From: Lientehia hominis
GTDB lineage: Bacteria > Bacillota > Clostridia > Lachnospirales > Lachnospiraceae
Length of the DNA stretch: 64,000 nt
Assembly (NCBI RefSeq): GCF_021044755.1
Contig: NZ_JAJNOR010000004.1
Coordinates: 358,941-422,940, forward strand
Direction of reading: 5' to 3'
Each line of letters starts with the position of its first letter. Position 1 is the stretch's first letter. The notes under the pieces were generated by a model. The model did not search any database. It was not told where the DNA came from and worked only from the letters and a program-made list of their open reading frames with translations. The position numbers and the translations under genes were made by a program. Below are positions 34,675 to 44,300 of the stretch, piece by piece.

Positions 34675-36735
34675 ATGAAGCTTACGGATTCGGTGACAGC
34701 CATAAAGGGAGTTGGGGAAAAAACCGCCAGGCTCATGGAGAAGCTGGGAATACGAAACATTGAGGATCTGATCCATGCCTATCCCAGGGACTATGACCGT
34801 TATGAACCCGTGGCAGCTGTCGGGGATATCTCCGTTCCCGGAATCTACTCAGTGGATGCCACAGTGGCCAGACGACCGGAAGTGAAGCCGGCATCCAGGA
34901 TAAAGGTGACGGCAGCTGTCCTGCAGGACGGCAGTGGATCCTTAAAGGCTGTCTGGTTCAATATGCCTTATCTGGTCAATGCTCTTAAACCGGGCGGACG
35001 TTACATCTTCCGCGGCAGGGTGGTGCGGAATCAATATGGTCTGTGTATGGAGCAGGCGGTTGTCCTTGGACATGACGAATATGAAAAACTTCTGCATACC
35101 AGGCAGCCGGTTTACAATCTTACGGCGGGGCTTACCAATAAAGCAATGATGAAGGCAGTATACCAGGCTTTAGAAGCGCTGCCAGTACAAAAGGATTATC
35201 TGCCTGATTGGATAAGGAAGAAGGAAGAACTGGCAGAATATAATTTTGCCCTGCGGACGATACATTTTCCGAAAGATGAACAAGAACTTCTGTTTGCGAG
35301 GAAACGGCTCGTCTTTGATGAATTCTTTCTGTTCATACTTGCTCTCAGACTTTTGCGGGGAAGCAGCGAACGGAAAAAGAACGGATTTCCTGTCAATGCT
35401 TTAGAAGAGGCGGAGAGACTGGAAAGGGAACTTCCATACGCGCTCACCGGCGGACAGAAGGAAACGCTGCGGGATATCTTTCGGGATATGAAAGGAAAGA
35501 GCCTGATGAGCCGTCTGGTACAAGGAGATGTGGGCTCTGGCAAGACAATAGTGGCGGTCCTTGCGCTGCTTGCCGTGGTGGAAAACGGTTACCAGGGAGC
35601 TATGATGGCGCCGACGGAGGTGCTGGCGAAACAGCATTATGAATCGATTACCGCGATTTTTTCCAATCATGGCATCGAAAAGAACATCGTACTGCTGACT
35701 GGTTCCATGTCTGCCAGGGAAAAACGGGAGGTATATGAAAAGATTGCTTCCCATGAAGCGGATATCATTGTAGGAACCCATGCCCTTATACAGGAAAAAG
35801 TGGTGTATGACAGCCTTGGCCTGGTAATCACAGATGAACAGCACAGGTTTGGCGTCCGCCAGCGGAAACTGTTTTCTGAAAAAGGAGGCGAGCCTCACGT
35901 CCTTGTCATGAGCGCTACGCCAATCCCCAGAACTTTGGCGATCATTTTGTATGGTGATCTGGATATTTCCGTCATAGACGAGCTGCCGGCGCGGAGGCTT
36001 CCCATCAAAAACTGTGTCGTCGGAGTTCCGTACAGGAAAAAAGCCTATCAGTTCATAGAGGGAGAAGTTAAAAAAGGGCATCAGGCATATGTCATATGTC
36101 CGATGGTTGAGGAAAGTGAACAGATGGACGGAGAAAATGTCATAGATTATGCCAGAAAGCTCCAGAGCATTTTTCCTCTCTCCATCAAAGTGGAATACCT
36201 CCACGGCAGGATGAGCGGCGCTGAAAAAGAGGAGATCATGGAGGCCTTTGCCGAAAACCGGATCCAGGTACTGGTGTCTACCACTGTGATCGAGGTGGGG
36301 ATCGATGTGCCGAACGCTACGGTGATGCTGGTGGAGAACGCGGAACGGTTTGGACTGGCCCAGCTCCACCAGCTCAGGGGACGCGTGGGGCGCGGGAGTT
36401 CTCAGTCCTACTGCATTTTTGTAAACGGCTCGGAGGATGAAGAAAAAAACAAGCGCTTGGAGATTCTGAATAAATCCAATGACGGATTTTATATTGCCTC
36501 AGAGGATCTGAAGATGAGAGGGCCGGGCGATATCTTTGGAATCCGTCAAAGCGGCCTGATGGAATTTTCCATTGGAGATGTCTTTACAGACGCGGACATT
36601 CTAAAAGAAACGGCGGAAGCTGCGGAGACTGTCCTGTCGGAAGATCAGGACCTTTCCTCGGATAAATACCGGGTGCTCCGCCAGAAGATCGAACTTCAGC
36701 TGATGCGGAGGGCAGACAGCGCGCTGTCTTTATAA
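34675..36735 (+). CDS. recG: ATP-dependent DNA helicase RecG
   Basis: A 686-residue helicase that regresses stalled forks and remodels Holliday junctions. N-terminal wedge (IKGVGEKTARLMEKLGI and the OB-fold about 60-160), then helicase motifs: Walker A GDVGSGKTIVAVLA, DEQH box (VITDEQHRFGVRQR), MSATPIPRTLA, and motif VI QLHQLRGRVGRG. ATG 34675 follows GGAGG at seven to eight bases; the upstream in-frame codons at 34612 and 34651 lack a good site. Length is normal. Confidence 0.95.
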   Translation: MKLTDSVTAIKGVGEKTARLMEKLGIRNIEDLIHAYPRDYDRYEPVAAVGDISVPGIYSVDATVARRPEVKPASRIKVTAAVLQDGSGSLKAVWFNMPYLVNALKPGGRYIFRGRVVRNQYGLCMEQAVVLGHDEYEKLLHTRQPVYNLTAGLTNKAMMKAVYQALEALPVQKDYLPDWIRKKEELAEYNFALRTIHFPKDEQELLFARKRLVFDEFFLFILALRLLRGSSERKKNGFPVNALEEAERLERELPYALTGGQKETLRDIFRDMKGKSLMSRLVQGDVGSGKTIVAVLALLAVVENGYQGAMMAPTEVLAKQHYESITAIFSNHGIEKNIVLLTGSMSAREKREVYEKIASHEADIIVGTHALIQEKVVYDSLGLVITDEQHRFGVRQRKLFSEKGGEPHVLVMSATPIPRTLAIILYGDLDISVIDELPARRLPIKNCVVGVPYRKKAYQFIEGEVKKGHQAYVICPMVEESEQMDGENVIDYARKLQSIFPLSIKVEYLHGRMSGAEKEEIMEAFAENRIQVLVSTTVIEVGIDVPNATVMLVENAERFGLAQLHQLRGRVGRGSSQSYCIFVNGSEDEEKNKRLEILNKSNDGFYIASEDLKMRGPGDIFGIRQSGLMEFSIGDVFTDADILKETAEAAETVLSEDQDLSSDKYRVLRQKIELQLMRRADSALSL

Positions 36736-36796
36736 ATGAAAATTGGCGAAGGATTCTTAAGATTGAAAAAGAAGAATATACAGCTGTATGAAAGAA

Positions 36797-36836
36797 TGCT
36801 ATAATAAAACAAATGCCTTTTAAAGGCTGTTTGTTT
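36797..36836 (+). promoter_or_regulatory. Extended -10 promoter with inverted repeat over the start site (ABC operon)
   Basis: TGCTATAAT (36797-36805) is an extended -10. Immediately after it, AAACAAA and GCCTTT (36807-36820) pair with AAAGGC and TTTGTTT (36822-36836), giving an interrupted inverted repeat over the expected transcription start. This position suits an operator or a 5' hairpin. No regulator gene of the GntR/YtrA type adjoins. Confidence 0.45.
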
Positions 36837-36873
36837 GGTAATGCAGGAATTTTGAATAAAGGAGATAATAAAA

Positions 36874-37578
36874 GTGGCTTCTATACTTGAATGCAGGAAT
36901 CTGGAAAAGTCTTATGACGGCGGAAGAACAAATGCCTTAAAAGGAGTGAGCTTATCTCTGGGCAAAGGAAGGATCATTGGGCTTCTGGGTCCGAACGGAA
37001 GCGGAAAGACGACGTTTATCAAGCTGATCAACGGACTGCTGACGCCAGAAAAAGGCGAGCTTTATATCGGCGGTTACCCGGTAGGGGAGGAGACAAAACG
37101 TATCATTTCGTATCTGCCGGAGGTGACATATCTGAATAAATCCATGAGGATTCATCAGATCATCGATTATTTTCGCGATTTCTATGATGATTTTGATACT
37201 ACGCGGGCTTATGAAATGTTGAAAAGACTGAATATCAATCCGCAGGACAGGATGAAGACCATGTCGAAAGGGACCAAGGAAAAGGTCCAGCTTATCATGG
37301 TTATGAGCAGAAATGCCAGTCTGTATGTGCTTGATGAGCCGATCGGCGGGGTAGACCCTGCTGCCAGGGACTATATTTTGAGTACCATCGTATCCAATTA
37401 TAATCCGGAAGCGACGATTCTGATCTCCACCCATCTGATCGCAGATGTGGAGCAGATTCTCGATGATGTGATATTTTTAAAGAATGGAAACGTGGTGATG
37501 GCCGCCCAGGCCGAGGATTTGAGAAAGACGAAGGGCTGTTCCATTGATGCCGTGTTCCGGGAGGTGTTCAGATGTTAG
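36874..37578 (+). CDS. ABC transporter ATP-binding protein
   Basis: A 234-residue ABC ATPase from GTG 36874, preceded by GGAG. Walker A is GPNGSGKTT near residue 38, the Q-loop lies before YLPEVTYLNKS, the signature is the divergent MSKGTKEKVQL, and Walker B is LYVLDEPIGGVDP. The MSKG signature and short length match YtrB/EcsA-type exporters. It overlaps the permease gene by seven bases, so the two make one transporter. Substrate unknown. Confidence 0.9.
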   Translation: MASILECRNLEKSYDGGRTNALKGVSLSLGKGRIIGLLGPNGSGKTTFIKLINGLLTPEKGELYIGGYPVGEETKRIISYLPEVTYLNKSMRIHQIIDYFRDFYDDFDTTRAYEMLKRLNINPQDRMKTMSKGTKEKVQLIMVMSRNASLYVLDEPIGGVDPAARDYILSTIVSNYNPEATILISTHLIADVEQILDDVIFLKNGNVVMAAQAEDLRKTKGCSIDAVFREVFRC

Positions 37579-38366
37579 GCAAGCTGTTAAAATACGACTA
37601 TAGATCCAATCTTTATTATTTTCTGCTCATGTATGCGGTTTTTATCGGCATCACATTCTTAGCGCGTGTTTCCATTTCCATGGTGGATATTGATTACCCG
37701 GCTTTCGATAATGACGTTCTTTCTATGATGACCGTTATGGGATCCGTCGTCATGTATTTCATTGGCTGCGGCGCTCTGATGGTGCTGACGTATCTTATGA
37801 TCGCCATGCGCTTTTACAAAAATCTGATGGGAAACGAGGGATATCTTTCCTTTACCCTGCCGGTGTCCTATCATTCCCACCTGATTTCAAAAATTATCAG
37901 CGGTGTGACCCTGCTGATTGTCAGCTTTGTGATTCTGGCTTTGTCCGGAGTGATACTGACTGCGGGAACCGATATGTGGGGATATCCCATGGTGAGTTTT
38001 GCAGAGAGGCTGTTTGAAGCAGTTAAGCTCTATAATCCTTTTATCGCGATTTTGTATGTCCTGAACGGACTGGTCTCTGTCATCCAGATGGTATTGGTGA
38101 TTTATTTTTCCATCTGTGTCGGCCAGCTGGTATCAAAACACAGAGTCCTGGCGGCTATCGGCATCTATATAGGAACGAATATTGTGCTGGGGATGATTTC
38201 AGCGCTTGGCAGTACGATTTTTATCAGCCTTCTTGACGGCTCCTACGGTTCCACCTTGTATTTCACCGTGACGAATCTTGCTTCTATATTGTTTAAGACC
38301 GCGGTAGCAGCAGGAGGATACATTGGTTCTTACTGCATTTTAAAGCATAGGCTGAATTTGGAATGA
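37572..38366 (+). CDS. ABC transporter permease
   Basis: A 264-residue protein with six predicted membrane helices (for example FLLMYAVFIGITFLARV, VVMYFIGCGALMVLTYLMIAM, IISGVTLLIVSFVILALSGVIL). It has no recognised solute-binding domain. Its coding end lies only 12 bases from the left inverted repeat of the accessory island, so the island inserted directly behind it. Probable function is export or membrane stress defence with the preceding ATPase. Confidence 0.85.
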   Translation: MLGKLLKYDYRSNLYYFLLMYAVFIGITFLARVSISMVDIDYPAFDNDVLSMMTVMGSVVMYFIGCGALMVLTYLMIAMRFYKNLMGNEGYLSFTLPVSYHSHLISKIISGVTLLIVSFVILALSGVILTAGTDMWGYPMVSFAERLFEAVKLYNPFIAILYVLNGLVSVIQMVLVIYFSICVGQLVSKHRVLAAIGIYIGTNIVLGMISALGSTIFISLLDGSYGSTLYFTVTNLASILFKTAVAAGGYIGSYCILKHRLNLE

Positions 38367-38378
38367 GGCTGTTGCGAT

Positions 38379-38396
38379 AAATAAAGAGAGAGTCCG
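38379..38396. repeat. Left end inverted repeat of the accessory island
   Basis: The 18 bases AAATAAAGAGAGAGTCCG recur in inverted orientation at 48019-48036 with 17 of 18 matches. The positions bracket the G+C-rich island almost exactly. Confidence 0.55.
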
Positions 38397-38940
38397 GTTC
38401 TGCTTGGTTGAGGGCTTCTCTCCCAATCTGGAGCGGGATGCGGATTTTGCCCACATAGGTAAAGTAGACTTCAATGGTGACATGCTTCTTCCCGCCGATT
38501 CGCTCCGGGCTGTGCACCACAATTTTACTCACTAGTTCGTTCAGGAGGGCGGCGTCCAGCTCTTGTATCTCCATGTATCTGTCCACCGGCTGGTGCTCTC
38601 ATGCATCCGGCGCACCCTGACCTATGTGCGGATGTTCCGGGAGGATTTCACCCAGGAGATGCTGAAAGACATTCTTCATCATCTCCTGAAAGCCGGGGCG
38701 GTTAAAACTCGTCCCGCTGTACCCGTCGTCCACGAAAAAGACGGTATTTTTGAGGCCGTGGTCGGCGGCATACTTCGACAGTAAAGCCTTTTGATTGGTA
38801 ATAGAATTGCTCTCGCCGTCCAGGGCGTCGTCCTGGCTCAAACGGCAGTATAGTGCTGTGATTTCCCCCCATTCGGGGACACGTCTGGCTGCTGGTTCAT
38901 AAACAGCTCCTTTCCTCCCGTATACGGGATTGGCAGCCAA
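38397..38940 (-). pseudogene. Tn4451/TnpX-type serine recombinase, internally deleted
   Basis: The N-terminal piece (from ATG 38940) shows the resolvase catalytic region: ALYCRLSQDDALDGESNS carries the active serine context, and VDDGYSGTSFNRPGFQEMM the end of that domain. After residue 113 an in-frame TGA (38599-38601) intervenes. The same frame then continues with the C-terminal tail (IQELDAALLNELVSKIVVH, GKKHVTIEVYFTYVGKI). Several hundred residues of the zinc-ribbon and coiled-coil region are missing. The tail frame runs on past the island edge to a stop at 38293, inside the permease gene. The recombinase cannot be active. Confidence 0.85.
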
Positions 38941-38991
38941 GCGAACGGTTGCCTCTATTGTAACGCTCCGGTTGAGGTTTTGCAGCCCTTT

Positions 38992-39222
38992 TCATTCTTT
39001 TTCTTCCAGCTCCCGTTCCATAATGCGGCGCAGCTTGCTCACGACGCTCTCCGCGCCCTTGTCCGCGTAACGGGGGAGCAGGTGATAGACCGTGTTTCCC
39101 TCTGTGACGGTTTACTCGTCCGCGTCCAGTTCAAAGACAAACGCGCCGTCCTGATAGTGCCGGGCAATGCGCTCCACAGCCTCCGGCTCCAATTCTTCCA
39201 GCAAATGCTTGTTATCTGTCAT
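38992..39222 (-). pseudogene. Short TnpW-like transposon protein with internal stop
   Basis: From ATG 39222 (behind AGGAGGAC) the frame reads 36 residues (MTDNKHLLEELEPEAVERIA...), meets TAA, and continues in the same frame for 39 residues (GNTVYHLLPRYADKGAESVV, SKLRRIMERELEEKE). The second part resembles the small TnpW proteins of Tn4451-like elements (G-x-T-x-Y ... DK-x-x-R-x-I pattern). It overlaps the end of the repA gene by 11 bases, as in an operon. Read as one gene with a nonsense mutation; a stop-separated pair is possible but less likely. Confidence 0.6.
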
Positions 39223-39583
39223 TCGTGTGTCCTCCTTTCTTTTCGGCCACAGGGATATTCAGCGTGATCTTCGCCGGCCTGCCTAGGCCCTGCTTTTTGC
39301 GCACGATCAGCCCGCAGGCTTCCAGCTCCTGAAAGGCGCGGGTGGCCACCTGGCGACTGAGGCGCAGCTTGTTCTTAGCTTCCTCCACGGTGAAGTAAAG
39401 GCGTACCGTTCCGTCCGGTTCCAGGTAGCCGTTCTCCCTGGAGAGATTGGCCCGGTCGAACAGCAGGGCGTAGAGCAGCCTGGCATCGTTGGAGATTTCC
39501 AGAGCTACCAGGAAGCGGGGGAACGGGAGATAGGCGGGCGTGGGTGTGTCGTACGTCAAGGGATAAAGAGTATTGTCGTTCAT
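39212..39583 (-). CDS. RepA N-terminal-domain protein (replication initiator A-like)
   Basis: A 123-residue protein matching the RepA_N winged-helix region of Firmicute plasmids and integrative elements: FPRFLVALEISNDARLLYALLFDRA, VRLYFTVEEAKNKLRLSRQVATRAF, and ELEACGLIVRKKQGLGRPA. ATG 39583 follows AAAGGATGG on the minus strand. Stand-alone copies of this size are common in Tn4451-like and ICE-type elements and may bind an origin. A pair of 20-base direct repeats lies upstream of it. Confidence 0.75.
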   Translation of the reverse strand: MNDNTLYPLTYDTPTPAYLPFPRFLVALEISNDARLLYALLFDRANLSRENGYLEPDGTVRLYFTVEEAKNKLRLSRQVATRAFQELEACGLIVRKKQGLGRPAKITLNIPVAEKKGGHTNDR

Positions 39584-39944
39584 GATTCCATCCTTTCCAT
39601 CCATCTGACTGATTTGATTGATTGTTTTACTATCTTCTCTTTAACTTACTTTTCTTTCATTACCGTCTAAATCAAGGCTGTCAGACGTCGGGTTTGCCAT
39701 GCGCTGAAAGCCATGAAATGGAGCGCCCAGAGCGTCGGCTTTTCCGCGTTCTGAAAACCCAATATTGGAAAACCCGGTTTAGGTAATGTTATCTGTTGTT
39801 TCTTCTGCCCAGTCCATTCCTGTGAGCCTGTTCGGGAAAATCCCGTTTAGGGAAACGCATGTGGACAGTTAGAGGGGTGCTTGGGCGGGGTACAAGGGAT
39901 TTATGCCTCCTGCCCGTCGAGGGATGCTGAAAACGCCTGTAAAG
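39584..39944. other. Gene-free stretch upstream of repA with two 20-base direct repeats
   Basis: No convincing reading frame. Copies at 39767-39786 and 39835-39854 (GGAAAACCCGGTTTAGGTAA and GGAAAATCCCGTTTAGGGAA) match at 17 of 20 positions, 68 bases apart. A 10-base palindrome CCAATATTGG is at 39759-39768. Such a set beside a RepA-like gene may be an origin or operator region; this is inference. Confidence 0.4.
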
Positions 39945-40307
39945 TCAGGACTTTTTTGCCTCTAACTGTCCACGATTGAGCCGTCTTTTCCGCTCGCTCT
40001 GCGCCTTCTGTCTGCGGTGGACCCCCGTCGCGCAAACCTTGCAGTATTTCGCACGGTTGGAGCCGGGAAGGAAGGGCTGGCCGCAGATGATGCAGCGTTT
40101 CAACTCATCACGGAACAGCAGGGCGGTTTCCAGCCCCTTGTCCAGCGGCAGGACGGCGGCCTTAAACCACTTGCACAGCAGGGAGTAGGAAATGCTTTGG
40201 ACGCAGATACATTCCTCGCCGTCGTCGAGAGCGATGCAGTTACCGCCCGCGTAGTTGCAGCACTCGTGTACCAGCTTCCGCGTCCTGCGGTACTGCGGGT
40301 AGGTCAT
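39945..40307 (-). CDS. Cysteine-rich VLP-domain protein of mobile elements
   Basis: A 120-residue protein with the cysteine-rich VLP pattern: KLVHECCNYAGGNC, ECICVQSISYSLLCKWF, then AVLPLD. A zinc-knuckle-like CIICGQPFLPGSNRAKYCKVC and a basic tail (HRRQKAQSERKRRLNRG) follow. The family is found almost only in conjugative and mobilisable elements of Firmicutes, with unknown function; nucleic-acid binding is plausible. GGAGGCAAG precedes it on the minus strand. Confidence 0.75.
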   Translation of the reverse strand: MTYPQYRRTRKLVHECCNYAGGNCIALDDGEECICVQSISYSLLCKWFKAAVLPLDKGLETALLFRDELKRCIICGQPFLPGSNRAKYCKVCATGVHRRQKAQSERKRRLNRGQLEAKKS

Positions 40308-40356
40308 GATGGGGATTTTGTCTTTGATATGTCTTGCCTCCTTTCCAAGCGGACAG

Positions 40357-40545
40357 AAAAATGTCCCTCTATATACCCGTACATTTTAAGGAGAAATGTT
40401 GCACCCCTTTCCGAAAAAATCGGCTTATCCATGAAGCAAAATCGCACTTGCCTCCCGCAAAAATTTATCCCTCCATATACCTGTACATTTTGGTTGAAAA
40501 CGACGGGGCTTCATAAAAATTTCTCTCTGCTATTCCGTACATATT
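40357..40545. repeat. Three imperfect direct repeats upstream of the VLP gene
   Basis: Copies at 40357-40388, 40459-40491 and 40515-40545 share the plan AAAAAT - CCCTC - ATATAC - GTACAT - TTT on the plus strand (read as TGTACxGGTATAT...GAGGGA on the minus strand). Copies 1 and 2 agree closely; copy 3 is weaker. The 400-base interval holds no gene. They may be protein-binding sites or the remains of duplicated leaders. Confidence 0.5.
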
Positions 40546-40705
40546 CAGGCCTAATTCGCCCCTTTTGCAAAAGATTATTGTAAAAATTAACAAAGCCGCC
40601 GCAGTATGAAACCGCGATGGCTTTCTTAGTTAAGTATTCTGAAAACAGCAAAACGCCGCCATCCACCTTTTGAAAGGGAATGACGGCGTTCTGCTTTTCG
40701 GTGGA

Positions 40706-41377
40706 TTACCCTAACGCGCTTGTCAGCCTGCATTTCACCACCAGGCGGTTTTTGCCGCTTGCGGTACAGGTAATCAGCGCCAGGGCATGTTCCCCTTCGT
40801 AGTCCTCCAGCACGTTAATTTCGTCTGGAGCAATGATTTGGATGCCATACACTACATATTCGTAAGCCTCTCCATACTTGTCTGTGAGCCGGACGACGGC
40901 GCCGGTTTCCAGCTCGTCCAGCCAACCAAAGTGGGAGTCGTTCTTGTAGTTGTGGCCTACAATGACGATGTTTCCCGTGTCCTCCGGCGAACCCGGCCCC
41001 GCATAGAGGCAAGGGGGCGGTTTTTAAGGCGTTGTCGGAGAGTTCCGCCAGCACCGCAGCTCCAGGCCGATTTCCTCGATGGCAAGCCTCGCCATGACCG
41101 GGTAGCCGCCCACGTCCTCCAGAACGGGGACGCGGGACGGCTCCGGCTAGGTTGTTTCCTCCGGCTGGGGTGTGGCCGGTCGCGGCAGAGGCGGGGCTTG
41201 GCTCTGCTGGGGATCCTCCAAGGCCGGCCAGGAGGGCGGCATACCCACCACCACAGCCTCCGGCTCGTTGGCGGTGAGGGCGGAAAAGCCCGCCAGCAGG
41301 AGCAGCGCGCCCAGCCACAAAGGGGTTTTCAGCCGGAACGCGCACTTTGTCCGCTTGTGTTTTCCGCGCTTATCCAT
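40706..41377 (-). pseudogene. Sortase, disabled by a nonsense codon and two frameshifts
   Basis: The minus-strand frame from ATG 41377 gives a membrane anchor (LWLGALLLLAGFSAL) and reads to TAG at 41147-41149. It continues as PEPSRVPVLEDVGGYPVMARLAIEEIGLEL, then loses one base, uses a second frame for about 20 codons (VLAELSDNALKTAP), and gains one base. The first frame resumes with the sortase core: NIVIVGHNYKN carries the catalytic His, LALITCTASGKNRLVVKC the Cys and Arg. Catalytic residues are intact, so decay is recent or the lesions are sequence errors. It overlaps the end of the surface-protein gene, its probable substrate. Confidence 0.8.
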
Positions 41378-44300
41378 GCCGCTTTTTGTAGCCGCCTTTT
41401 CTGCCCACCAGCGCGGCGCAGCCCAGCAGTGCCGCCGTCGCCAGCAGCGCCCAGGGCCAGGGGCTGCTCGTATCGCCCGTCTGCGGGATGGTGGAGGAAT
41501 TGATGGTGATGGTTACGGTGTGGGGCACGCCGTCCACCGTGTAGGTCGCGGTGGCCTTGCCCACTTTGAGCGCCTTAAAGGTGTAAGTATCGCCATTCTT
41601 CTTCATTTCCAGCAGGTCTGTGTCGTAGCTCCAGGAGCCGCCCGCGGGGGCGGGCGTCCAGCTTATGCTCTGGCCTTGCAGCAGGGTATAGCTCTCCGGC
41701 AGGCCGATGATGACGGTTTTGGCAGTCACCTTTGCCACCGCATAGAGGGACAAGCTGGAGAACGTGCCTTTGGCGATACCGCCGCTCACGGTGACGGTGC
41801 GGCTTTCCAGCACGTTATCCTTGCAGTGCAGGATGATGGCTGTTTGGTCGTTGTACTTGGCGTCCACCGGGATTTCCACTTCCAAGTCGCCCTTGTACTT
41901 GCCGGATTTGAGGCCGATGTCAAAGAGCACGATCAGATCGCCCTTGTCCTGCCGGGCACGGATGTCGTCGCAGACCGAGTAGGCGCCGGTGGGATGCAGC
42001 AGCATTTCCTTGACTTCCAGCGCCGCTCCCTCGGTAAACAGGCCGCTCACCCGCACGCCGGTGGCCTTGTCGGTCAGAGTGCGCCAGGTATAGGTGGGGC
42101 CAGGGTCAGAGCTGCCGCCCGTGTAGCGGAAGTTAGCGGTGAGGGTCACGGGGCTCTCGGGCATATTAAAGCTGACCGTTTGCGTATTGCCCACGGTTAC
42201 GCCGCTGGCTGTCCAGCCGGAGAAGCTATAGCCGCTGCTGGCGGTGGCGGTGACGGAGATGGACGTGCCCGGCTTATAGCTGCCGCTGGCGGTGCCGGAT
42301 ACGGTGCCGCCGCCTCCTGCCTGCACCGTCAAGCTGTAGGCGGGGATGAATTTCGCGCTGACAACGCCGCTGCCCGCGTCATTGGTGGCCACGGCACCTT
42401 CCACAGTGAAAAAGTTGGCGACGATATCCCTTAGCGAATAGCCTGTTTTGGGGGTCAGGGTGATTACGGCTGTATATTCAGTGTCCCCGGCAAAGGCAGC
42501 GCCGGGGTCGGGTGACCACGCCACCGTACCGGTATATTGCTCTGTTTCCAGAATCTCAGTCACCGGAGCCTCTCCGCGAACCGGAACCGTTACGCCGTCT
42601 ATCTTTGAAATGCTGACCGGGGGATTCCATATTGCTTTAAGCTCGGTCACCGAAGAGGGGACGCTCTCACCGGGGTCGTAAAGCTTTCCATCGCCGTCCA
42701 TCCACCGCAGGTAGGTCCCGGCTTCATCCGCCGGGCGGACGTAGTCCGATCCATCGGGCGCGGTAAAGCTTTCGCCGGCATAGACGAAATTCAGGACTTC
42801 GATGGGCTTCCCCTGATACCCCGCGTCGGTGAGAAGCTTGCCGCCGTTCAGGTTCAGCGCCATTGTCTTGAGATCGGCGGCGCCCTGCGTGTTCAGTATT
42901 TCCAAAACCGGACGGTAGTTATAAGTATCGACCTGGTTGTCCGGACTCGATAAACCGGAATAGCGGGCGGTGCTGTACCCCCGGGCCCAGCGAATGCTGT
43001 CGTACATAGATCCCGAGTCGCCTGTGTCCTGTCCCCACGCGCTGCGGTAGGCCCAATTTTTGATATATCCGCTTACATTGTCCTTGTAGTACTGCCCGCA
43101 TTTATTCAGAATAGCGTCCCACTCGTTGTTTTCCGGGATGCCGCGCTCCTCATCTGTATACTCGTGAATGGAATCGCCTCCCGTCGTGGGCGCCCGAATG
43201 GTATAATCGACTCCGCGGTCTGCATAGGAGGTTCCGAAAATCAGGCCCGCATCCTTTAACATATTCCAGCTCACCGGCCACTCATCGCCACTTTCTTTGA
43301 TAACCAGGGTATAATCGGCGATAAACAGGCTATGGTCGTACACGTACCGCGCCGTATTCTCCGCCGTGCTTTGTATGTTGTCCATGGACTCCGGAAGCAC
43401 GTAAGCGCTCACCGTCCCGGTATAGGTGAAGGGCATGTAGCGCAGGGATATGTCCGGCAGAGCGTCGCCATGTCCGGTGTCACTATCATGCACCTCGCCG
43501 GGAAAGGCTACCTCGGACAGGTCAAAATAATAGGTGCGGCCTTTGACAATGTTGTATTGTTCCTTCGCCTCCATCGCGTCGATAAGCGCCCAGCCGGAGA
43601 GACCCACGCTGTGTCTCCAGCTGTCGGAATAAACCGCGCCGGCTCCGCCTGGAAAATTAACCTTGCCGGTGGGCGAAATACCCTGAAAGGCGTCGGCTTC
43701 AACCGCGGGCGGCGTATCTCCCAAAAAGGTGAGATCATTTAAGCTGCCGCAGTTATAAAACGCACGTTTCCCGATGGTCTGTATGCTCTCCGGGAAGCAT
43801 ACGGCTGTGAGCCTGGAAATTTCCCGGTAGCCGTCCATCTCGTTCTCTACCTTGGTCAGGCTGTCCATGCCCGACAGATCAAGGGTTTGCGCGGCCCACC
43901 CGCTGCTCTCGAACAGGTTCAGCAGGTATTTCCAGCTCCATCCTGTAATCGACCCGGCGCGGCCCCTGAGCTTGATGACGGTGATTTTCGACTCGTTCGT
44001 GCCGCTGTGGGCAAGAGCGGCCTCGACGGCGGATTTCATGGGATTGTCCTCCAGGCTCGTACCGCCGCCATCATCGTCCAAGATCACAGTAAGGGAGGTG
44101 GCGTCGGGGTCCTTCACGAAGATGGTGAATTCCTTTGTGAAGTTGCATGGCATGCCGTCGGTGATTTCCCCGCCGTTTTTGACGGTCGCTAGAACGGTGA
44201 CCACGCCGCCTGTCGTAGCTCGAAGCACGTTGCCGCCCGTTATTTCCGCCCCGGTTCCGTTTGCATCCTGAACGCTCCACACGATGCTCTGGTAGCTGGC

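Noticed and set aside
40815..41345. 177-codon minus-strand frame as a separate gene
   Set aside because: It is the shifted frame of the broken sortase; only about 20 codons (VLAELSDNALKTAP region) are genuine.
41172..42434. 420-codon open frame on the plus strand
   Set aside because: Runs opposite the sortase relic and the surface-protein gene in G+C-rich DNA; composition is biased (Gly/Ala/Arg/His) and no domain is visible.
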